From NCBI RefSeq assembly GCF_000956525.1, contig NZ_JYIW01000025.1:124001-188000 (forward strand): DNA of 64,000 bases. The letters are read 5' to 3'. Every line of letters starts with the position of its first letter. The first letter of the stretch is position 1. The notes beneath the pieces were generated by a model, which was not told the origin of the DNA, made no database searches, and worked only from the letters and a program-made list of their open reading frames with translations. This document shows, piece by piece, positions 56,734-64,000 of this stretch. The position numbers were made by a program, and so were the translations under genes. The stretch comes from Microbacterium oxydans. GTDB lineage: Bacteria > Actinomycetota > Actinomycetes > Actinomycetales > Microbacteriaceae.

Positions 56734-58071
56734 ATGACTACACGCACGTTCCGCGCACGGCGAAGGGTCGTCGTTCTCGGCTCGTTCGTAGCCGCTTCGG
56801 CTCTGCTCGCCGGGTGCACCGGTGGAGGCGCCGGAGGGAGCAGTTCCGGAGACACCACGCTCGACGTCATGGTCGGAGCGCAGGATCTGTCGGAGGAGCA
56901 GATCGCAGCGTTCGAGAAGGACAACCCGGGCATCAAGATCAAGATCGTTCTGTACGACCTCACGCGCCTGAACACAATGCTCACGTCTGGGAACACGCCG
57001 GACATCGCGTTCGGAAACGCGGTCGGTAGCGCGAACTTCAACGCCCGCGGTCTGGCCACCGACCTCACGCCGTACCTCGAAAAGAGTGAGGTGCTGAAGG
57101 AAGACGACCTCCAGCCGGTGAACGACGCATTCCGTTGGGACGGCTCCAAGAGTGGTGAGGGCCCCATCTACGGCATCGTGAAGGACTGGAGCCAGGACAA
57201 CGCGCTCTGGTACAACACGGCGCTGTTCGATGCCGCCGGCGTCCCGTACCTCAGCGACACGGAACCGATCACTTACGACGAACTTCTCGACATCTCGAAG
57301 AAGCTCTCCAAGTTCGAGGGCGGCACAACCACCGTCTACGGCCTGGGCATGGAGTGGCAGTGGAGCCTCTACGGTCCGCTCGCTGCGATGGTCGAGCAGC
57401 AGGGTGAGAGTCTGTTCAACGACGACCTGTCCGAGATCGACTTCACCTCTGACGCCGCTCAGAAGGCTCTCCAGTGGTTCGTCGACTACGGACAGTCAGG
57501 CGTCGGCCCGACGTCCCTCAACCCGCTCCCGGACGGTTCGGACTACTCGACCTTCGCCGCCGAGCGCATGGCAATCAGCCAGGACGGCTACTGGTTCGGG
57601 GGCAACTTCGCCGGCGACGACGCACTGAAGACGGTGCGTTTTGCACCCGCACCCACCATGGGCGACACCCCCGCAGCGATGAGCTTCGGCGGCGCGGGAC
57701 TGTGGATTCCCGAGCAGGCGAAGGACAAGGACGCCGCCTGGAAGTTCATGGAGTACTTCATGGCGGGTGAGCCTGCCGAGGCGCGTGCCTCCAGCGGATG
57801 GGGCCTCCCGTCGCTGAAGTCCCTGTCGGACAAGCTGCCGCAGGAACAGCCGTTCCAGCAGCAGGCGTACACGGTCGTGCAGTCGCAGCTCGACAGCACC
57901 GTGCCGCTGCCCGACTCGCCCTACATCTCGGCGGGGCTGCTGCAGGACACCATCGACAAGTACCTGCAGCTTGCCATCAAGGGCGATCTCAGTGTCGAGG
58001 AGGCTGGCTCGCAGCTGACCGATGAGTTGAACGACGCGCTCGCCAAGGGCGTCGACCAGATCAAGGAGTAG
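56734..58071 (+). CDS. ABC transporter sugar-binding lipoprotein
   Basis: 445 residues. A signal peptide ends in the lipobox LLAGC (Cys about residue 28), so the mature protein is a membrane-anchored lipoprotein. Extracellular solute-binding family 1: TLDVMVGAQDLSEEQIAAFEKDNPGIKIKIV at the N-terminus and WKFMEYFMAGEPAE later. AAGGAGG precedes the ATG. It captures an oligosaccharide for the two permeases that follow; the catalytic genes downstream suggest a beta-linked glucan or xylan fragment. Confidence 0.93.
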   Translation: MTTRTFRARRRVVVLGSFVAASALLAGCTGGGAGGSSSGDTTLDVMVGAQDLSEEQIAAFEKDNPGIKIKIVLYDLTRLNTMLTSGNTPDIAFGNAVGSANFNARGLATDLTPYLEKSEVLKEDDLQPVNDAFRWDGSKSGEGPIYGIVKDWSQDNALWYNTALFDAAGVPYLSDTEPITYDELLDISKKLSKFEGGTTTVYGLGMEWQWSLYGPLAAMVEQQGESLFNDDLSEIDFTSDAAQKALQWFVDYGQSGVGPTSLNPLPDGSDYSTFAAERMAISQDGYWFGGNFAGDDALKTVRFAPAPTMGDTPAAMSFGGAGLWIPEQAKDKDAAWKFMEYFMAGEPAEARASSGWGLPSLKSLSDKLPQEQPFQQQAYTVVQSQLDSTVPLPDSPYISAGLLQDTIDKYLQLAIKGDLSVEEAGSQLTDELNDALAKGVDQIKE

Positions 58072-58075
58072 TTTG

Positions 58076-59011
58076 ATGGCTCGCAAGTGGACCCGGTACC
58101 CGAAGCGGACGTTCTACGCGTTCGTCGCACCGTGGGCGATTGGTTTTCTGCTGCTGACCGCAGCGCCCATGGTGTACGGGTTCGTTGTGAGCCTGACCAA
58201 CTTCGATGGAAGCTCGCCCCGTTTCAAGTGGGTGGGGCTAGCGAACTACATCGAGCTGTTCTCCGACAGCGACGTGTGGGCGGCACTTCTGAGAACGCTG
58301 GGTTTTGCAGCTCTCGTCGTGCCGCTCACCGTCGGCGGATCCCTGGGCCTGGCCGTCCTCATCAACCGTCGGCTGAGAGCGGTGGGTCTGTGGCGCACCG
58401 TCTTCTTCCTGCCCTCGGTCGTGCCGGTGGTGGCGATGGCCATCATGTGGAAACTCGTCTTCAACAAGGACTCGGGCATTCTCAATGCCATCCTCGGGAC
58501 GGTCGGGGTTGACCGCATCGCGTGGCTCATCGACCCGATGGTGTTCTACTCGCTCATCATCCTCATGCTGTGGGGATTGGGAGGCGGCATGATCATCATG
58601 CTCGCAGCGCTCCAGGGCGTTCCCGCTGAGCTCGAGGAAGCAGCCATCGTCGATGGCGCTGGGCGCTGGACGGTCTTCCGTCACGTGACGATCCCGATGA
58701 TCTCGCCCATCCTGTTTTTCCAGCTTGTCACTGGCGTCATCACCGCACTGCAAGTGTTCGTGCAGCCGTTGCTGCTGACGAACTCCTCCGGGATCTCCGC
58801 CGCAGGCGGCGTCCCCGACAGCACCACGCTGTACATGGTGCAGGTCTATCAAGAGTTCTTCCTCAGCAACCGATTCGGCTACGGCTCGGCGATGCTCTGG
58901 ATCTTCTTCATCATCATCCTCGGCCTCACCCTCGTCCTGCTGCGCTCCAGCAGGTCCTGGGTTTATTACGAAGTCGACACTGAAGCCGAAAGCGAAGGAG
59001 CAAAGCGATGA
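58076..59011 (+). CDS. ABC sugar transporter permease (MalF type)
   Basis: 311 residues, six TM helices. The ATPase-contact EAA loop is ELEEAAIVDGAGRWTVFRHV. Begins 4 bases after the binding-protein stop, and its stop overlaps the next gene (ATGA). Confidence 0.94.
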   Translation: MARKWTRYPKRTFYAFVAPWAIGFLLLTAAPMVYGFVVSLTNFDGSSPRFKWVGLANYIELFSDSDVWAALLRTLGFAALVVPLTVGGSLGLAVLINRRLRAVGLWRTVFFLPSVVPVVAMAIMWKLVFNKDSGILNAILGTVGVDRIAWLIDPMVFYSLIILMLWGLGGGMIIMLAALQGVPAELEEAAIVDGAGRWTVFRHVTIPMISPILFFQLVTGVITALQVFVQPLLLTNSSGISAAGGVPDSTTLYMVQVYQEFFLSNRFGYGSAMLWIFFIIILGLTLVLLRSSRSWVYYEVDTEAESEGAKR

Positions 59012-59916
59012 CCATGGAAGACACCTCCACGCGAGCGATGGTCGCGCCGGCTGCTCGCCGCACACCTCGTCGGCGTAACGTTCTCACGAACGCGAAGAAG
59101 CGACCGACGGCATGGACGTACATCCTTATCCTCGCGCTCACTGCCTTCTTCGTCGGCCCGTTCATCTGGCTTGTCCTCGCTGCGCTGAAGACGCCTGCCG
59201 AGTGGGCCTCGCTGCCCATTTCCATCCTCCCTGAGGAGGCGCAGTGGAATAACTTCGTCTCCGCGCTTACCGATATGAACTTCATCGGATACGCGGGGAA
59301 CTCGCTCTTCGTAGCGACGACCTACTCAGTACTCATCACTCTGTCCAGCGCCGCCGTCGGGTTTGGGTTCGCCCGTCTCCGCGCGCCCGGCAAGAAGGCC
59401 CTGTTCATGGTCGTTCTCGCGACCATGATGATCCCTCAGATTCTCACCTTGCTCCCGACGTACGTGATGTTCGCGCGCATCGGACTGCTGAACACCTACT
59501 GGCCGTGGGTCCTGTGGGGTCTGGCTGCCTCGCCGTACATGGTTTTCCTCTTCCGCCAGTTCTTCTCCTCGCTGCCCAAGGAGCTGGAAGACGCAGCCAT
59601 CATCGACGGCGCGGGATGGTTCCGCATCTTTGCGACCATCTTCCTCCCGCTGTCCCGGCCTATCCTCATCACCTCATTCCTGCTGTCATTCACATGGACC
59701 TGGGGTGACTACATCGCCCCGGCTCTGTTGCTCGACTTGGACCGAACGACGCTCGCTGTGGCCATCACAGCCTGGTATCAGGACCCCAACGGGAACGTGA
59801 TTCCGACGATTCAGGCGGCGGCCGCGGTGATGTACATCATCCCTGTACTGCTGATCTTCTTCTTCGCCCAGCGCTACTTCGTCCAGTCGAACGTCTCCTC
59901 CGGGATTAAAGGCTGA
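59008..59916 (+). CDS. ABC sugar transporter permease (MalG type)
   Basis: 302 residues, six TM helices after a basic N-terminus. EAA loop: ELEDAAIIDGAGWFRIFATI. No ATPase gene follows, so the importer probably uses a shared MsiK-type ATPase encoded elsewhere, the normal arrangement for actinobacterial CUT1 systems. Confidence 0.94.
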   Translation: MTMEDTSTRAMVAPAARRTPRRRNVLTNAKKRPTAWTYILILALTAFFVGPFIWLVLAALKTPAEWASLPISILPEEAQWNNFVSALTDMNFIGYAGNSLFVATTYSVLITLSSAAVGFGFARLRAPGKKALFMVVLATMMIPQILTLLPTYVMFARIGLLNTYWPWVLWGLAASPYMVFLFRQFFSSLPKELEDAAIIDGAGWFRIFATIFLPLSRPILITSFLLSFTWTWGDYIAPALLLDLDRTTLAVAITAWYQDPNGNVIPTIQAAAAVMYIIPVLLIFFFAQRYFVQSNVSSGIKG

Positions 59917-60023
59917 TCATCTCCCGGCCGGGCCGTATTGACAGCCTGGCCGGGGCACCACCCCGAGCCGCCCGCGACCAGCGGATTCTCGGACTCGTCA
60001 CACAACCGACAGGAACTGTCTTC

Positions 60024-61505
60024 ATGCATGACCACCTGATCCGAAACGGGACCCTCACGTTCCCGCCCACCTTCACTCTGGGGGCGGCGACCGCGGCGTA
60101 CCAGATCGAAGGCGGCGCCACAGAAGGTGGTCGTGCGGCATCTATCTGGGACACGTTCAGTCACACGCCGGGGAAGACGGCGGGCGGCGCCACCGGTGAC
60201 GTGGCTGCTGATCATTACCACCGCGTGCCGGAAGACCTAGGGCTCATGGAAGCCCTCGGTCTCGACGCGTATCGTTTCTCCATCTCCTGGTCGCGCGTCA
60301 TGCCGCTAGGGGAGGGCGACGTCAACCCGGCAGGTATCGAGTTCTACTCCACCCTCATCGACGGCCTCCTCAGCCGCGGTATCGACCCGGTGGTCACGCT
60401 GAACCACTGGGACCTCCCGCAAGCGCTGGAGGACAAGTACGGCGGATGGCGTGGTCGGGAAACGGCCTACGCGTTCGAGAAGTACGCCGAGGTGGTCGGC
60501 GCGGCGTTCGGAGATCGGGTCGCGATCTGGAGCACGCACAACGAGCCGTGGAACAACTCCTTCTCCGGCTACGGAAGCGGCGCATTCGCGCCAGGAGGCA
60601 CCAGCCACGAGGACGCGCTGAAGGCTGCGCATCACCTCAACCTTTCCCATGGTCTGGCAATGCAGGCGCTGCGGCGTACCATCACTCGGCCGGATGCGCG
60701 GCTGTCCGTTGCGCTGAACATCTTCCGGGTCCAGGCGCAGACGCCGGCTGACGAGGACGCCGCTCGACGTTTCGACGCGGTCGCGAATCGCGTCTTCACC
60801 GGACCGATGCTCCGCGGTGAGTATGACGCCGACCTTCTCGAGGACACGCGCATGTTCACCGACTGGGCGTTCGTCGAAGCCGGCGACCTCGAGGTCGCGC
60901 ACCAGCCGCTAGACCTCCTCGGTGTGAACTACTACGAGGTCATGCATATCCGTCAGGCGCCGGGATTCGTGCCCGGTAGCGAGACAACTGGAGGCACGGC
61001 ATTCCCCGGTTCGGAGCAGGTCGAGTTTGTGCGCCGAGGCGATCTCGCGCGAACCGGAATGGACTGGGGTATCGAGCCGCAGGGACTGGAAGAGCACCTG
61101 GTGGCACTGTCCGCACAGTTCCCCGACCTGCCGATCATGGTGATGGAGAACGGAACAGCCTTCCCCGACGAGGTCGTCGTCGTCAACGGCACTCGCACAG
61201 TCCTCGACCTGGACCGCACCAGCTACCTCGCAGACCATGCAGCCGCCACCCATCGCGCCCTGTCACGAGGCGCGAACGTCGTGGGGTACTTGGTGTGGTC
61301 TCTCCTCGACAATTTCGAGTGGGCGGCCGGATACGGCCCGCGTTTCGGCATCATCCACGTGGACTACGAGACGCTCGAGCGCACCCCGAAGCTGAGCGCT
61401 CATTGGCTCACCATGCTCTGCTCGACACGCACGGTGCCGGTGTTGTCCTCGTCCGGCTCCCCGGAGCTCAACGCTCAGCTGGCAACAACGTCTGCGGACC
61501 GCTGA
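60024..61505 (+). CDS. GH1 beta-glucosidase
   Basis: 493 residues, no signal peptide, so cytoplasmic. N-terminal GH1 signature FTLGAATAAYQIEGGATEGG, acid/base Glu in STHNEPWNN and nucleophile Glu in MVMENGTAFP; VWSLLDNFEWAAGYGPRFG completes the sugar site. Hydrolyses beta-glucosides or beta-galactosides imported by the ABC system. A 107-base gap separates it from the permease gene. Confidence 0.95.
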   Translation: MHDHLIRNGTLTFPPTFTLGAATAAYQIEGGATEGGRAASIWDTFSHTPGKTAGGATGDVAADHYHRVPEDLGLMEALGLDAYRFSISWSRVMPLGEGDVNPAGIEFYSTLIDGLLSRGIDPVVTLNHWDLPQALEDKYGGWRGRETAYAFEKYAEVVGAAFGDRVAIWSTHNEPWNNSFSGYGSGAFAPGGTSHEDALKAAHHLNLSHGLAMQALRRTITRPDARLSVALNIFRVQAQTPADEDAARRFDAVANRVFTGPMLRGEYDADLLEDTRMFTDWAFVEAGDLEVAHQPLDLLGVNYYEVMHIRQAPGFVPGSETTGGTAFPGSEQVEFVRRGDLARTGMDWGIEPQGLEEHLVALSAQFPDLPIMVMENGTAFPDEVVVVNGTRTVLDLDRTSYLADHAAATHRALSRGANVVGYLVWSLLDNFEWAAGYGPRFGIIHVDYETLERTPKLSAHWLTMLCSTRTVPVLSSSGSPELNAQLATTSADR

Positions 61506-61572
61506 GGGACGAACAGTTGTGACATCGGCGCACCACGGGGTGCGCCGCCTGACTAGGGATAAGGGAACTGCA

Positions 61573-63429
61573 GTGAAACCGACTCAGGCCGTGACCGAAG
61601 ACGGAGTGGCTTACCGAGACCTCAATGGCAACGGGGTGATGGACCCGTACGAGGACCCTCGGTTGTCGCCTGAGGACCGCGTCGCAGACTTGCTGCCCCG
61701 TCTCTCGCTGGAGGAGAAGGTGGGCCTCCTGTTCCAGACCGTCATCGAAGTCGGCCCCGGCGGAACCCTTCTGGAAACGTCAGGTCACATCAGTAAGTCG
61801 CCCACGTCGACCGTGGTTCGGCAGAAGCACATCAATCACTTCAACGTGCACAAGCTCGAATCCGCGGCAGAGGCCGCGTCTTGGAACAACGCACTGCAGG
61901 CCCTCGCCGAACAGAACCCGCACGGGATCCCGGTGACGATCTCAACCGACCCTCGGCACTCGTTCACAGAGAACAGCGGTGTGGCATTCTCCGCGGGCCC
62001 GTTCTCGCAATGGCCGGACGCACTGGGGCTCGCTGCTCTGGACGACGATGACGCGATCCATGATTTTGCCCGACGTGCAGGGAACGAGTACCGCGCCGTC
62101 GGGATTCGCGCGGCGCTGCACCCCCAGATCGACCTGGCCACGGAGCCACGCTGGGCGCGGCAGCTGCAGACGTTCGGAGCGGATGAGGAGCGGGTGTCGC
62201 GATACACGCGTGCGTACCTGTCCGGGTTCCAGGGTGATGCCTTGGGGCCGGGCAGCGTGGCATGCGTCACGAAACATTTCCCTGGCGGTGGGCCACAGAA
62301 AGACGGAGAGGACGCCCACTTCCCCTACGGGCGTGAGCAGGTCTACACCGCCGAGGCTTTCCAGACTCATCTTCAGCCGTTCATCGCAGCTATCGAGGCC
62401 GGCACGGCAGGCATCATGCCTTACTACGGCATGCCCGTCGGATTGACGATAGACGGCGAACAGATCGAGGAAGTCGGGTTCGGCTATAACCGACAGATTC
62501 TCACCGGTCTTCTGCGGGAGAAGCTCGGATTCGACGGGGTTATCCTCACCGATTGGGAGCTGGTGAATGACAACTACGTCGGCGAGCAGGTGCTTCCTGC
62601 CCGGGCTTGGGGCGTAGAGCACCTGGATGCCCGCGGCCGAATGCTGAAGATCCTGGAAGCCGGCGCAGACCAGTTCGGTGGGGAAGAGTGCACGGACATC
62701 CTGCTTGACCTTGTCCGCATCGGCCTGGTCGACGAACAACGACTCGATCAGTCGGCTCGTCGCCTCCTTCTCGTGAAGTTTCAGCTCGGCCTGTTCGACA
62801 ACCCTTACGTGGACGTTGACCAAGCGGTTGAAGTGGTCGGCTCTGCGGAGAACGCTGCGGCAGGGCTGCGGGCTCAAGCGCGCTCGCTGGTCATCCTCGA
62901 GAATCGCGACCAGTTCCTTCCGCTCCGCGGCACGCCACGAATCTACGTCGAGGGTGTGGATCCGGTCGTCCTCGAAGGACGTGCCCACGTAGTGTCAGAT
63001 CCGGCTGAAGCAGACCTTGCCATCGTCCGGGTCAGCGCGCCGTTCCAGCCCCGAAACGACCTCTTCCTCGAGGACTACTTTCACCAAGGGGACCTCGAAT
63101 TCGCTCCCGGTCTCATCTACCGCCTGCAGCAGATCGCACACAGCACCCGCCTTCACGTAGACGTTGCCCTCGACCGTCCGGCAATCCTTGAACCGCTGAC
63201 GGAGTTGGTGTCCGGACTCACCGTCAGCTTCGGGGTCAGCGACGAGGCACTGTTGCTCGCACTCACCGGGGGTATCGAACCACGGGGGGTTCTCCCTGTC
63301 GAGATTCCACGGTCGATGCACGCGGTTCGTGCGTCCCACGAGAGCATCCTGGGCACGGTGAACCCGCTGTACAGCGTCGGCGATGGACTGCGTCTCGGCT
63401 CGGACAGCGATGCACCTAGTCGGGCCTAA
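61573..63429 (+). CDS. GH3 family beta-glycosidase
   Basis: 618 residues from GTG 61573, preceded by AAGGGAA; GTG 61519 would add 18. No signal peptide. The GH3 TIM barrel has the conserved VTKHFPGGGPQKDGEDAH and nucleophile Asp in GVILTDWELV, followed by the beta-sandwich domain. DLNGNGVMDPYED near the start resembles a calcium-binding loop. Probable beta-glucosidase or beta-xylosidase acting with the GH1 enzyme. Confidence 0.9.
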   Translation: MKPTQAVTEDGVAYRDLNGNGVMDPYEDPRLSPEDRVADLLPRLSLEEKVGLLFQTVIEVGPGGTLLETSGHISKSPTSTVVRQKHINHFNVHKLESAAEAASWNNALQALAEQNPHGIPVTISTDPRHSFTENSGVAFSAGPFSQWPDALGLAALDDDDAIHDFARRAGNEYRAVGIRAALHPQIDLATEPRWARQLQTFGADEERVSRYTRAYLSGFQGDALGPGSVACVTKHFPGGGPQKDGEDAHFPYGREQVYTAEAFQTHLQPFIAAIEAGTAGIMPYYGMPVGLTIDGEQIEEVGFGYNRQILTGLLREKLGFDGVILTDWELVNDNYVGEQVLPARAWGVEHLDARGRMLKILEAGADQFGGEECTDILLDLVRIGLVDEQRLDQSARRLLLVKFQLGLFDNPYVDVDQAVEVVGSAENAAAGLRAQARSLVILENRDQFLPLRGTPRIYVEGVDPVVLEGRAHVVSDPAEADLAIVRVSAPFQPRNDLFLEDYFHQGDLEFAPGLIYRLQQIAHSTRLHVDVALDRPAILEPLTELVSGLTVSFGVSDEALLLALTGGIEPRGVLPVEIPRSMHAVRASHESILGTVNPLYSVGDGLRLGSDSDAPSRA

Positions 63430-63468
63430 GTAAGTCCGGGTGCCTGCAACCGTGCCGTAAAGCGGTGG

Positions 63469-63563
63469 GCTGGCCGCGTCCGCCTTGCGGGGGCGTGTCA
63501 GCGAACGCGGCCAGCGGTTCGGGACGGGGTGGGCGAACAGAGGAAGCCTGCTCGCCCACCCCG
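63469..63563. terminator. two strong hairpins between convergent genes
   Basis: GCTGGCCGCGT (63469-63479) pairs with 63505-63515, and CGGGGTGGGCGA (63525-63536) pairs with 63552-63563. They lie between the GH3 gene and the minus-strand gene and probably end both transcripts. Confidence 0.8.
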
Positions 63564-63567
63564 CTGA

Positions 63568-64000
63568 TCAATCCACCGTCACGACGACGGGTTCAGATGA
63601 GGTTGAGCCGTTCGCGTTCGTGAACGTCGCTGTCAGCGTGTGCGCTCCGCGGGCGACACCTTCCAACGTGAGCGTTGCGGTCTGCGCATTCGGGGTCGCT
63701 GCGCTCAGGTCGCCAGCCCCGACCTCCACACCGTCGAGGAAGAACGCATATGAGGTGGCGTTGGTTCCCCACCACAGGTTCGCGGTCGCGATGAAGTCTC
63801 CATCTCGGTCCCAGTTGTCCGTGCTGACCACCGGCTGTGCCGGTGCGGCGTCGGTGACGGTCACCGTGACAGAAGACGTGTGGGTGACGCCTTCTGAGTT
63901 GATGAGCTCGGCGCGGTATGTGTACGTGCCGTTCGCTTTGCCCGAGAACTCCGTTGATGCCGTTTGGGACGTGACATCCACCGCATTCAGCTGCTGGCCG
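63568..64000 (-). CDS. C-terminal part of a secreted carbohydrate-active protein (cut by window end)
   Basis: The frame stays open to the window edge, giving at least 144 residues. It contains two Ig/FnIII-like beta domains: one ending TYRAELINSEGVTHTSSVTVTV and a second with PVVSTDNWDRDGDFIATANLWWGTNATSYAFFLDG. The DNW-LWWGTNAT-Y pattern is found in the C-terminal accessory domains of secreted actinobacterial glycosidases such as chitinases. The catalytic part lies beyond the window. Confidence 0.75.
   Translation of the reverse strand, partial: GQQLNAVDVTSQTASTEFSGKANGTYTYRAELINSEGVTHTSSVTVTVTDAAPAQPVVSTDNWDRDGDFIATANLWWGTNATSYAFFLDGVEVGAGDLSAATPNAQTATLTLEGVARGAHTLTATFTNANGSTSSEPVVVTVD

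Overview
The window is a high-GC actinobacterial chromosome segment. The gene content points to the family Microbacteriaceae, most likely Microbacterium: a C50 carotenoid (decaprenoxanthin-type) cluster, Lsr2, class Ib ribonucleotide reductase, DUF3027 beside serC, and ordinary Actinobacteria-type promoters. Many starts lie only 6-7 bases after a TANNNT hexamer, so leaderless mRNAs appear common.

Layout. 1-7.2 kb: core genes (DUF3027, serC, a DtxR-family regulator, an M23 peptidase, an HNH protein, tRNA-Arg, leuA with a Leu-codon leader, a GntR regulator). 7.3-15.9 kb: the carotenoid cluster idi-crtE-crtB-crtI-crtYe-crtYf-crtEb plus an MmpL-type transporter, divergent from a MarR regulator resembling CrtR. 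15.9-19.8 kb: lsr2, a guanidinium exporter behind a guanidine-III riboswitch, and a LuxR/GAF regulator divergent from a DUF485-acetate symporter pair across a perfect palindrome. 19.8-25.9 kb: an alkyltransferase-like protein with Val in place of the active-site Cys, a large helicase-like protein lacking key ATPase residues, mscL, an FmdB-type zinc ribbon protein and 5-formyl-THF cyclo-ligase. 25.9-31.2 kb: galU, GNAT, membrane proteins, an arginase-family enzyme, a 20-bp tandem repeat and a CsoR-family sensor.

31.2-44 kb holds an amine-use region: an ethanolamine-type permease, a glutamine synthetase-like gamma-glutamyl ligase, a PuuD-like hydrolase, an aldehyde dehydrogenase, an SDR and a GntR regulator. 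On the other strand follow an aminotransferase with an Lrp regulator, then an acyl-CoA dehydrogenase, a hydrolase, a sugar kinase and an MFS transporter. 44-48.3 kb is nrdHIEF behind predicted NrdR boxes.

48.3-55.9 kb is an accessory island with visibly lower GC: a small HTH protein, a serine recombinase, two related membrane proteins flanking a translationally coupled AAA+ ATPase and DUF6414 protein, a membrane-anchored HEPN-like protein, a frameshifted DUF2188 gene and a gene fragment. The AAA+/DUF6414/membrane cassette is the best candidate here for an undescribed system, possibly antiphage defence (inference).

55.9-63.4 kb is a TetR-controlled ABC sugar importer with GH1 and GH3 glycosidases, so beta-linked oligosaccharides are probably imported and split in the cytoplasm. 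The window ends in the C-terminal part of a secreted carbohydrate-active protein on the minus strand.
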